From Lachnospiraceae bacterium UBA4317 (GTDB lineage: Bacteria; Bacillota_A; Clostridia; Lachnospirales; Lachnospiraceae): a stretch of 12,941 bases of DNA. The stretch's first letter is position 1. Each line of letters starts with the position of its first letter. Below the pieces are notes generated by a model. That model was not told the origin of the DNA. It did no database searches and saw nothing but the letters and a program-made list of their open reading frames with translations. Positions 7,101 through 12,941 of this stretch are shown one piece after another. Both the position numbers and the translations under genes were made by a program. The DNA lies in the NCBI GenBank assembly GCA_002394525.1, contig DGUF01000185.1, positions 2,309 through 15,249 of the forward strand, in the 5' to 3' direction.

Positions 7101-7613
7101 GACCTGCCGGCCGGGATGGCTGCAGGCGGCGGCCAGACAGTTCCGTCCGCCATGCTCTACTACAGGATCTACGAACCCGTCCTGAGGCTGAGCCCGTCTG
7201 AGGCGGCCGCGGCCCTCGGACCAAAGGACGGGGATCCCGGCGGCGCTGAGGAGATCAACCTGGACAAGGTCCACAGGGCCCTGCGTCCCACGGGCCTGGT
7301 CTATGGCGATGACGAGAACATCATGCACCTGGACAGGTTTTTCACCGGAGCGTCCAGTACCATTCCGGTGACCCGGACGAACTCCGGGGGCTATCACGCC
7401 AAATCACATATGATCGGTGCGGAGGAATACCGGGACCTGGCCCGGGCTGCCGCGGATGCCCTGTGCAGGATCGCGGCCGATATCCTGGACGGGAATGTCA
7501 CGGCGGCGCCCGCTGTGATCGACCAGGATCAGACGGCCTGTGACTATTGTCCTTTCCGGGAGGCCTGCGGATTTGACCTGCGGATCCCCGGATACGAGAG
7601 GAGAAGGGACTGA
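4104..7613 (+). CDS. addB: ATP-dependent helicase/nuclease subunit AddB (RexB)
   Basis: A 1169-residue subunit of the AddAB complex that processes double-strand DNA ends to a Chi-regulated 3' overhang for RecA loading. The length is close to B. subtilis AddB. The N terminus has a Walker A motif, GPSGSGKS, at residues 8-15. The C-terminal RecB-family nuclease has GRIDRVD (D949, D952), DYK (D966-K968) and the LQLQLITYMEAL Q-motif. Four cysteines, C805 and then C1146, C1149 and C1155 (C-x2-C-x5-C), match the iron-sulphur staple known in B. subtilis AddB. The ribosome binding site TGAGGAG overlaps the stop codon of the lipoprotein gene, five bases before the ATG. The frame is intact, with AGG/CGG arginine codons throughout. 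The product joins AddA, encoded next. Confidence 0.96.
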   Translation: MSYSFCFGPSGSGKSTFLRRMIIERARRSLACPGTDAARYIVIVPEQYSMQTQQEYVMEDPGRVLMNIDILSFGRLAHRVFEETGADRRTVLDEIGKSLLLRRAVSACAGDLQVMKRGIHRPGMIDEIKSVLSEFMQYGIGESELDAMASYAGKGGRKALEARLLDMKRISEEFSRAKEDHYVTPEETLELLAAAIPQAKSLKDAVIVFDGFTGFTTVQYKVLTGLIRCAKEVIFALTVSRDGGPDISVTAAGGPAGAEEDLFYLSRRTVRDILKIGNKENLARGQDLFLPARTGDRSLPRFQSGRVLAHLEESLFRYPEASFAEKREGETREGICLLAAATPREEVRRIFNRVRETIARTGCAYRDFAIVTADLGTYGDLFELEAARSGIPVYIDRTSGAFHNVLIEGIRSILQISTESFSYASVFRYLKSGLSRLTRDQVDLLENYCLANGIKSRKKWALPFDADCEEARILFLNEVRPVTGPVGSDGVPAAPGRTAAERTRELYSFLVGCRAQERMAALAESFAQDGDVVREKQYSQIYRAVIDLLDQIHGLAGSERMSARDYLELVEAGLAQIRLGTLPQRVDRVLVGDIERTRLTQIRHLFMAGVNEGNIPRGASRGGLLSDMDREFLASGGTVLAPSPRQQMFIQRLYLYMNMTKPSDTLTVSFAAVSQEGRSLRPSYLVLTLQRLFPALTVEPPGLHGLRDRVWDRAGAQSLVAGMLQQYVEGAGGDPEFQKEFSLLYGFLTSTQVMADPGIKRDVHRLRDAALFRYSPEYLSRQTALAVYGKRIYGGISRMETGARCMLRHHLSYGLGLRKRDSYEFEFMDEGTVLHGALQRFDGLLKKEGLTWKNFPPEKGRELAQAALAEEAALYRNLLLYKSARDQSRLDRFTRRLQRTVETLQYQICQGDFEPAASELEFGGRDGILPEIRFDLGGGRSLVLTGRIDRVDIFVEDGRTYFKLMDYKTGSKDLDPDQIRRGLQLQLITYMEALRQADTDLPAGMAAGGGQTVPSAMLYYRIYEPVLRLSPSEAAAALGPKDGDPGGAEEINLDKVHRALRPTGLVYGDDENIMHLDRFFTGASSTIPVTRTNSGGYHAKSHMIGAEEYRDLARAAADALCRIAADILDGNVTAAPAVIDQDQTACDYCPFREACGFDLRIPGYERRRD

Positions 7614-7624
7614 AGAAAGGAAGG

Positions 7625-7665
7625 AGCGCGCCGCGGACGATGAAGGTGTCTTCGCGCCGGGCGCT
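7625..7665 (+). other. Imperfect hairpin in the addB-addA gap
   Basis: AGCGC (7625-7629) pairs with GCGCT (7661-7665). With bulges, CC pairs with GG, GCG (7633-7635) with CGC (7653-7655) and GAC (7636-7638) with GTC (7648-7650), leaving a 9-base loop. About 13 pairs form in total. The remaining 71-base gap carries the addA ribosome binding site TGAGGT at 7675-7680. No T-run follows, so it is more likely an internal mRNA structure than a terminator. A 9-codon frame starting at 7640 falls in it but has poorly spaced ribosome binding site sequence. Confidence 0.4.
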
Positions 7666-7684
7666 TTGACATAATGAGGTAGAT

Positions 7685-10600
7685 ATGGGATTCAATTACA
7701 CCCGGGACCAGCAGAAGGTCCTCGATGCAAGAAACCACAACATACTGGTCTCGGCGGCCGCCGGCAGCGGCAAGACGGCTGTTCTGGTCGAGAGGATCGT
7801 CCGCCTGATCAGCGAGGGCGACAGGCCCCTGGATATCGACCGGCTCCTGGTCGTGACCTTCACCAAGGCCGCCGCGGAGCAGATGAGGGAGAGGATCGGG
7901 AAGGCGATCTCGGAGAGACTGCAGAGGGATCCGTCCGACTCCCATCTGCAGAGGCAGGAGATCCTCCTGCACAATGCCCAGATCACGACCATGGACAGCT
8001 TTTTCACCTTCCTTCTGCGCAATTACTTCAGCGAGATCGACCTGGATCCCGGCTTCAGGCAGATCGACGAGACCGAGAGCAGGCTCCTTGCGGCCGATGT
8101 GCTGGAGGACTTTCTGGAGGAAAAGTACGCGCAGAAGGACCCGGCCTTTCTGGCCTGCGCGGAATGGTTCTGCCCCGGGTCCGATGACCATGAGCTGGAA
8201 GACCTGATCCTGGACCTCTGCAGGCATGCGGGGAGCCATCCTTCGCCCGAGGCCTGGCTGAGGGACCGGGCCCTGGATTACGATGTGGCGGATGAGCAGG
8301 CCCTGTTCGAGACCCCCTGGATGCGGTCCATGGTGGTCCGGATGGCGGGGCTCCTGCTGGATTCGGACAGCACCTACGCCGCTATGCAGTCCATTTGTCT
8401 GGAGCCCGGCGGACCGGATATCGTGTGGCCTTTTTTACAGGAGGAGAGGGACAAGTTTTTTGGCGGCATCCGCAGCCTCCTGGAGGGAAGGGAGGCTCCG
8501 GACCCTCAGACCCTGGCGCCGGACCTGGCCCGGGAGCTCTGGAGGGAGGTCCTGGGGGCCCTGGAGCGCGGATTTGCCAGATACCCCGCCATCAGCAGCA
8601 AGGCCAAAAAATATGCCTATATCGACACGAAGCTCAAGGACTCCGTTAAGAGAATGAGGGACACCGAGAAGGACAGGCTCCAAAAGCTCGGGAAGAAGAT
8701 CGGCGGGCAGACGCCGGAGATGATCCTGGCCATGATGGAGGCGGCCAGGGAGCCGGTCCGGACCCTGTCGGAGCTTGCCCTGGAATATCATGCCAGGCTC
8801 GCGCAGGTCAAAAGGGACAGGCATATGATCGACTTTGTGGACCTGGAGCACCTGGCCCTGGATATCCTCGCGGAAAGGCAGGAGGACGGCAGCTACAGGG
8901 CCCGGCGCGCGGCAAAGGCCCTGCGGGGCCACTACGCCGAGATCCTGATCGACGAATACCAGGACAGTAATGAGGTGCAGGAGCTCCTCCTGCAGATCAT
9001 ATCCGGCGAGGAGGACGGAAAATACAACCGCTTTATGGTCGGGGATATCAAGCAGAGCATCTACCGCTTCCGCCTGGCCAGGCCCGAGATATTCATGGAA
9101 AAATACAACCGCTACCGGCCGGACGACCCGGAGCTGGAGAGGATCGAGCTGGACCAGAACTTCCGCAGCCGCCGGGAGGTCCTGGATCCCGTCAATGCCC
9201 TGTTCAGGAGGATCATGCGCCGGGAGGTCGGCGGTGTTGACTACACGGAAAACGCGTCCCTGAAAAAGGGCGCGGTATATCCCGGTGAGGACCTTTTCCG
9301 GCCCGAGGATCCATCGGATCCCTACAGGGCTGAATTTCTGCTCCTGGAGACGGGAGCGGGGGAGCAGGGAGAAGAGAGTTCCAGGCGGTCCCGTGGTCCG
9401 GAAGACGGATCCGGCGCAGAGGATGGCGGTCCGGAGGACGTTACCGGCGAAGACCTGTACGAAGAAGAGGATGCCGGCATTCTGGCCGACGCCGTCGGGA
9501 ACCTGACAGACCGGCAGAAGGAGGCCCTGATGATCGCGGGGCGGATCCGGCAGCTGGTCGGAAAGCTTCAGGTCACGGATGAGAAGACCGGAGACCTGCG
9601 CCCTGCCCGCTACGGGGATATCGTGATCCTGCTGCGGGCGACAAAGGGATGGAACGAAGACCTGCGCGCCGTTTTTGAGCGGGAGGGGATCCCCGCCTAC
9701 GCGGAGTCCAGGACCGGATACTTCATGGCCGGAGAGATCCGGACGGTGCTGGGCCTCCTGCGTGTCCTGGACAATCCGCGCCAGGACATCCCCCTCTATG
9801 GCACCATGCGCGGCTTTTACGGGGACTTTTCCCAGGATGAGATCGCTGCGGTCCGGATGCTCAAGCGGGACGGGAGCCTTTACGACGCTCTCCGCGCCGC
9901 TGCCGCCGCCCCTGATCCCGGGCCGGCTCCTCTGGAAAAATGCCGGGCCTTCCTTGGATTTATCGACAAATGGCGGGAGAGGGCCCGCTACCGGTCCGTC
10001 CCGGAGCTCCTCAGCGGACTTCTGGAGGAGACCGGCTATCAGGACTACTGCGCGGCCCTTCCGGCGGGCCCCCAGCGGGCCGCCAACCTGCAGTTTCTGC
10101 GCAGCCAGGCGGATGCCTTCACAAAGACCGATTTTACCGGACTCTTTCAGTTCCTGCGCTATATAGACGGTCTCAAAAAGCAGGAGATCGATTACGGGGA
10201 GGCAAATACACTGGACGAAAACGCGGATGTTGTCCGCATCATGAGCATCCACAAGAGCAAGGGCCTGGAGTTTCCCATCTGCTTTGTGGCAGGCCTGTCC
10301 AAGGGCTTCGGCTTCCGGACCCATGACACCAGGGGCACCATGGTGTATGACGGAGACTGGGGGACCGGCGTCCACTACTACGACCCGGTTTCCAGGGTCC
10401 GCACATCGACCCTGCGTCGGGAGGAGATCACGGAAAAGATCTGCCGCGACTCCATGGGCGAAGAACTCCGCGTCCTCTATGTCGCCATGACCCGGGCCAA
10501 GGAGAAGCTGATCCTGACCGCCGCCATAAAGGGACTTGAAAAAAAGATCAGGGACTGGGAGGGAAAACTGGCCGGCTATTTCATGAATCCTGACCGGGAC

Positions 10601-11698
10601 TGCCTCTCCCCTTTCCTGATCGGAGGAGCGGGCTCTTTCGCCGAGCTGATCTGTCTGGGGGCTATGGCCCATCTCGGGCCGGAGGCGGGGCGGGGGCTCT
10701 ATGACAGGACCACCGGGCCTGAGCCCGGAGCCGGCGGGACCCCGGCGGAGCTCCCGATGACTGTCCGTATCCTCTCGGAGAAGGACCTGCAGATGCAGGC
10801 GGCGGAGGACCAGACCGGTCTGGCCGGCATCCGGGAGAGCCTGCTCTCCATGGAGGGCCGTCCCCTGGAGGACCAGCCGGACCCCGCGGCCGCCAGAGAC
10901 CTGGCAGACCGCTTCTTCCGCGTCTATCCCCACGAGGAGCTGAGGGACCTCTATGCCCAGACCTCCGTCTCGGAGATCAAGCACAGGGCCATGAACGCGG
11001 CCATGCTCCGGATGGAGGAGGCGGCAGGGGGACCAGCCCCCGGCGCTCTGCGGGAGGGGGCCTTCGAGCTCTTTCCCCAGGTGGATCCTGTCCCCTACCT
11101 GCCCTCCTTCCTGCAGGAAAAGCCGCTTACCCCCGGCGACGACGCGGGCCGGGCCCATCTGGCCGCGGCCGAGGGGGCCCGCAGAGGGACCGCCTTCCAC
11201 CGGGTTCTCGAACTGCTGGACTATTCCGAGAGGAAAAGTCTGCTGCGGGGCGGGCCGGAAGAGATCGCATCCTGGCTGGAAAAACTGGCGGCGTCCGGCA
11301 GGATCAGGCCGGAGGACGCGGCCCTGGTGATGACCAAAGACCTGATCAGGTTCCTGCAGTCCCCCCTGGCGGACCGCATGGAGGCCGCGGCCGGACAGGG
11401 GAGATTATTCCGCGAACAGCCCTTCGTCCTGGGAGTCAGCGCCGACCGGATCGGCGAGGGGCTGCCGGAGGACGAGACCGTGATGGTCCAGGGTATCATC
11501 GACGCCTTCTTTTTCGAGGGGGACAGCCTTGTCCTTGTCGACTATAAGACGGACAGGGTCCGGGCAGCGGATGAACTGGTCCTGCGCTACCAGACCCAGC
11601 TGGATATCTACGGGGAGGCTCTGGAGAGCGCCTACGGGGCGGAGCCAGCGGAAAAGATCCTGTATTCGACTGCCCTTGGACGGGAGATCCGGATCTGA
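7685..11698 (+). CDS. addA: ATP-dependent helicase/nuclease subunit AddA (RexA)
   Basis: A 1337-residue UvrD-like superfamily 1A helicase fused to a RecB-family nuclease; it is the motor subunit of AddAB. Motifs appear in order: N-terminal TRDQQ Q-motif; Walker A AAAGSGKT (24-31); VVTFTKAAAEQM (motif Ia); LIDEYQD with D423-E424 (motif II); GDIKQSIYRFR (453-463, motif III); LDQNFRS with R494 (motif IV); IHKSKGLEF around H856-G860 (motif V); and YVAMTRAKEKL with R937 (motif VI). The nuclease has H1172 in TAFHRVLE, D1273 in GIIDAF and D1286-Y-K1288 in VDYKT, followed by QTQLDIY. It is about 100 residues longer than B. subtilis AddA, partly from an acidic low-complexity stretch at residues 557-596. 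The ribosome binding site TGAGGT is four bases upstream of the ATG. It follows addB in the usual order and is probably cotranscribed with it. All catalytic signatures are intact. Confidence 0.97.
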   Translation: MGFNYTRDQQKVLDARNHNILVSAAAGSGKTAVLVERIVRLISEGDRPLDIDRLLVVTFTKAAAEQMRERIGKAISERLQRDPSDSHLQRQEILLHNAQITTMDSFFTFLLRNYFSEIDLDPGFRQIDETESRLLAADVLEDFLEEKYAQKDPAFLACAEWFCPGSDDHELEDLILDLCRHAGSHPSPEAWLRDRALDYDVADEQALFETPWMRSMVVRMAGLLLDSDSTYAAMQSICLEPGGPDIVWPFLQEERDKFFGGIRSLLEGREAPDPQTLAPDLARELWREVLGALERGFARYPAISSKAKKYAYIDTKLKDSVKRMRDTEKDRLQKLGKKIGGQTPEMILAMMEAAREPVRTLSELALEYHARLAQVKRDRHMIDFVDLEHLALDILAERQEDGSYRARRAAKALRGHYAEILIDEYQDSNEVQELLLQIISGEEDGKYNRFMVGDIKQSIYRFRLARPEIFMEKYNRYRPDDPELERIELDQNFRSRREVLDPVNALFRRIMRREVGGVDYTENASLKKGAVYPGEDLFRPEDPSDPYRAEFLLLETGAGEQGEESSRRSRGPEDGSGAEDGGPEDVTGEDLYEEEDAGILADAVGNLTDRQKEALMIAGRIRQLVGKLQVTDEKTGDLRPARYGDIVILLRATKGWNEDLRAVFEREGIPAYAESRTGYFMAGEIRTVLGLLRVLDNPRQDIPLYGTMRGFYGDFSQDEIAAVRMLKRDGSLYDALRAAAAAPDPGPAPLEKCRAFLGFIDKWRERARYRSVPELLSGLLEETGYQDYCAALPAGPQRAANLQFLRSQADAFTKTDFTGLFQFLRYIDGLKKQEIDYGEANTLDENADVVRIMSIHKSKGLEFPICFVAGLSKGFGFRTHDTRGTMVYDGDWGTGVHYYDPVSRVRTSTLRREEITEKICRDSMGEELRVLYVAMTRAKEKLILTAAIKGLEKKIRDWEGKLAGYFMNPDRDCLSPFLIGGAGSFAELICLGAMAHLGPEAGRGLYDRTTGPEPGAGGTPAELPMTVRILSEKDLQMQAAEDQTGLAGIRESLLSMEGRPLEDQPDPAAARDLADRFFRVYPHEELRDLYAQTSVSEIKHRAMNAAMLRMEEAAGGPAPGALREGAFELFPQVDPVPYLPSFLQEKPLTPGDDAGRAHLAAAEGARRGTAFHRVLELLDYSERKSLLRGGPEEIASWLEKLAASGRIRPEDAALVMTKDLIRFLQSPLADRMEAAAGQGRLFREQPFVLGVSADRIGEGLPEDETVMVQGIIDAFFFEGDSLVLVDYKTDRVRAADELVLRYQTQLDIYGEALESAYGAEPAEKILYSTALGREIRI

Positions 11699-11725
11699 CC
11701 AGCCTGCGGGGGAGGTGATCGCTCC

Positions 11726-11743
11726 GCATGGCTCCGGCCATGC
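11726..11743 (+). terminator. Possible terminator hairpin after addA
   Basis: GCATGGC (11726-11732) pairs perfectly with GCCATGC (11737-11743) around a TCCG loop, 27 bases after the addA stop codon. The position suits a terminator, but CCTACAG rather than a T-run follows, so intrinsic termination is doubtful. The promoter found downstream at 11823-11851 means the operon should end in this gap. Confidence 0.35.
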
Positions 11744-11745
11744 CC

Positions 11746-11757
11746 TACAGTACTGTA
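11746..11757. other. Perfect 12-bp palindrome
   Basis: TACAGTACTGTA is fully self-complementary and lies two bases after the preceding hairpin, followed by CGG and a run of seven or more A. It has no loop, so it looks more like a protein-binding dyad than an RNA hairpin. It is about 65 bases upstream of the -35 box of the dehydrogenase promoter, too far for simple repression. No regulator is recognised. Confidence 0.5.
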
Positions 11758-11774
11758 CGGAAAAAAAGCCAGAA

Positions 11775-11805
11775 ATATGGCCAATATCAACAAATATTAC
11801 CATAT
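11775..11805 (+). other. AT-rich two-part inverted repeat
   Basis: ATATGG (11775-11780) pairs with CCATAT (11800-11805), and inside it AATAT (11783-11787) pairs with ATATT (11794-11798) around CAACAA. It lies in the AT-rich DNA (11760-11850) between addA and the dehydrogenase gene. It could assist termination or bind a regulator; nothing in it identifies one. Confidence 0.4.
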
Positions 11806-11822
11806 ATTAAAAGATTATCATG

Positions 11823-11851
11823 TAGAAAAGGCACAATGTGTGTGATATAAT
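11823..11851 (+). promoter_or_regulatory. Sigma-A type promoter of the acyl-CoA dehydrogenase gene
   Basis: The -35 box TAGAAA (11823-11828, four of six consensus positions) is separated by 17 bases from a perfect -10 box TATAAT (11846-11851). A TG one base before the -10 box gives an extended -10. Transcription should start near 11858, giving an untranslated leader of about 74 bases that can form a small hairpin (AACAG at 11855-11859 with CTGTT at 11875-11879). The leader ends in the ribosome binding site AAGGAGG (11916-11922), nine bases before the ATG. Confidence 0.75.
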
Positions 11852-11858
11852 CTTAACA
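11843..11858. promoter_or_regulatory. Candidate Rex operator overlapping the -10 box
   Basis: TGATATAATCTTAACA matches the core Rex consensus TGTTAAnnnnTTAACA at 10 of 12 fixed positions, with a perfect right half TTAACA at 11853-11858 and a weaker left half TGATAT. It covers the -10 box and the presumed start site, where a repressor would block transcription. Rex senses the NADH/NAD ratio and is known to control butyryl-CoA synthesis genes in clostridia, which fits the downstream gene. The left half overlaps TATAAT, so part of the match is forced by the promoter. Confidence 0.4.
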
Positions 11859-11931
11859 GACATGCAGAAAACTGCTGTTCAGATAATGTAGTGTATGGTT
11901 CATTGTTGCAGAATTAAGGAGGTTGGTTTTT

Positions 11932-12941
11932 ATGAATTTCTTTAACGATGAAGTCCACCAGGATATGGTCGAAATGTATCGTGACTTTGCTCAGAATTCC
12001 TGCGCACCGATCGCAGCTGAGCTCGACGAGCAGGAGAGATTCCCCGAGGAGAATATCCCTGTAATGGCTGAGATGGGCCTTCTGGGAATTCCTTTCCCCG
12101 AGGAGTACGGCGGTGCCGGTCTTGACGAAGTCTCCTACGCACAGTGTGTCGAAGAGGTTTCCAAGGTTTGTGCTTCTACTGGTGTTACGATCTCTGCTCA
12201 CACTTCCCTGGGCACATGGCCTATCTACAAATTCGGTACGGAAGAGCAGAAAAAGAAATATCTCCCCGACCTCTGCTCCGGCAAAAAGCTCGGTGCTTTC
12301 GGTCTGACCGAGCCCGATGCAGGAACTGACGCAGCAGGCCAGAAGACTGTTTTCGAAGACAAGGGCGACTACTATCTGGTCAACGGCTCCAAGATCTTCA
12401 TCACCAACGCTGCTTATGCGGATGTCTTCATCGTCTTTGGTATGACTGACAAGTCCCAGGGCACAAAGGGCATCTCCTGCCTGATCATGGAGAAGGGCAT
12501 GGAAGGCTTCACCATCGGCAAGCACGAGAAGAAGATGGGTATCCGCGGATCCAGCACCTGCGAGCTCGTTTTCGACAATGTCAAGGTTCCGAAGGAGAAC
12601 CTGCTCGGCGAGGTCGGCAAGGGCTTCAAGATCGCCATGATGACTCTGGACGGCGGCCGTATCGGTATCGCTGCTCAGGCTCTGGGTATCGCTGAGGGCG
12701 CGATCGAGATCACCAAGCAGTATGTCAAAGAGAGAGCTCAGTTCGGCAAGCCCATCGCCAAGTTCCAGAACACCCAGTTCGAGCTGGCCAAGATGCAGGC
12801 TCAGACCGACGCTGCAAGACTGCTGGTCTATCAGGCAGCCAACGCTGTCGACCAGGGCAAGCCTTACACCTTCCTGGCTGCAGAGGCCAAGCTGATCGCT
12901 GCCGGAACCGCTAGTGATGTCACCCGCCGCTGCCTGCAGCT
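11932..12941 (+). CDS. bcd: Short-chain acyl-CoA (butyryl-CoA) dehydrogenase, 3' end cut by the window
   Basis: The first 336 residues of a flavoprotein that oxidises acyl-CoA or, with electron-transferring flavoprotein, reduces crotonyl-CoA to butyryl-CoA in fermenting Clostridia. The N-terminal helical domain has DEQERFPEENIPVMAEMGLLG and PEEYGGAGLD. The flavin signature FGLTEPDAGTDA lies at 123-134, KIFITNAAYAD follows in the beta domain, and GGRIGIAAQALG at 241-252 opens the C-terminal helical domain, with ERAQFGKPIAKFQ after it. The catalytic glutamate, near residue 365-370 in this family, lies beyond the edge, so I cannot check it. About 45 residues are missing. No in-frame AGG or CGG arginine codon is seen, unlike addAB, suggesting high expression. 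It has its own promoter. The family is certain; butyryl specificity and the symbol are inferred from the organism type. Confidence 0.9.
   Translation, partial: MNFFNDEVHQDMVEMYRDFAQNSCAPIAAELDEQERFPEENIPVMAEMGLLGIPFPEEYGGAGLDEVSYAQCVEEVSKVCASTGVTISAHTSLGTWPIYKFGTEEQKKKYLPDLCSGKKLGAFGLTEPDAGTDAAGQKTVFEDKGDYYLVNGSKIFITNAAYADVFIVFGMTDKSQGTKGISCLIMEKGMEGFTIGKHEKKMGIRGSSTCELVFDNVKVPKENLLGEVGKGFKIAMMTLDGGRIGIAAQALGIAEGAIEITKQYVKERAQFGKPIAKFQNTQFELAKMQAQTDAARLLVYQAANAVDQGKPYTFLAAEAKLIAAGTASDVTRRCLQ

Noticed and set aside
7640..7669. A 9-codon leader peptide (MKVSSRRAL) before addA
   Set aside because: The purine-rich sequence upstream is 13 bases away, the peptide has no run of one amino acid suggesting attenuation, and a chance ORF of this size is common.
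8435..11200. A 921-codon minus-strand open frame opposite addA
   Set aside because: It lies wholly inside a gene with every AddA motif intact. Long antisense frames are expected in GC-rich coding DNA, and its translation is low in recognisable domains and rich in G, P, D and L.

Overview
This window looks like a chromosomal segment of a GC-rich, strictly fermentative Clostridia member, probably Lachnospiraceae-like. The evidence is the Firmicutes-type AddAB (RexAB) nuclease pair rather than RecBCD, strong AGGAGG-type ribosome binding sites, a large Gram-positive solute-binding lipoprotein, and a short-chain acyl-CoA dehydrogenase of the kind used for butyrate formation. All five real genes lie on the + strand. 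The many long minus-strand open frames are GC-driven shadows.

Layout: 1-214 is a structured non-coding leader or intergenic stretch with several inverted repeats and an AT-rich promoter-like patch. 215-1573 encodes an NCS2-family uracil/xanthine permease (UraA/PyrP type). 1574-1808 is a gene-free gap with a GC-rich hairpin, a 24-nt tandem repeat whose small hairpins covary, and a 13-nt exact tandem duplication just before the next ribosome binding site. 1809-4094 encodes a two-domain lipoprotein (propeller-like N-terminal half, family-1-type solute-binding C-terminal half). Nine bases later comes addB (4104-7613), then, after a 71-nt gap able to form a hairpin, addA (7685-11698). 11699-11931 is AT-rich, with several inverted repeats, a good sigma-A promoter and a plausible Rex operator. 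11932 to the window end is an acyl-CoA dehydrogenase gene cut by the edge.

How the genes relate: AddB and AddA form one heterodimeric helicase-nuclease for end resection and recombinational repair, and every signature I can check (Walker A, DEXQ-type and motif VI helicase residues, two nuclease sites, four iron-sulphur cysteines) is present. The lipoprotein is probably cotranscribed with addBA but has no ABC permease or ATPase beside it, so its partner is unknown. The permease imports nucleobases. The dehydrogenase belongs to central fermentation, has its own promoter, and has codon usage typical of a highly expressed gene.

I do not see a clearly new biological system. The parts most worth a second look are the two structured non-coding stretches (1-214 and 1574-1808), the orphan propeller/solute-binding lipoprotein joined to addBA, and the predicted Rex control of the dehydrogenase.
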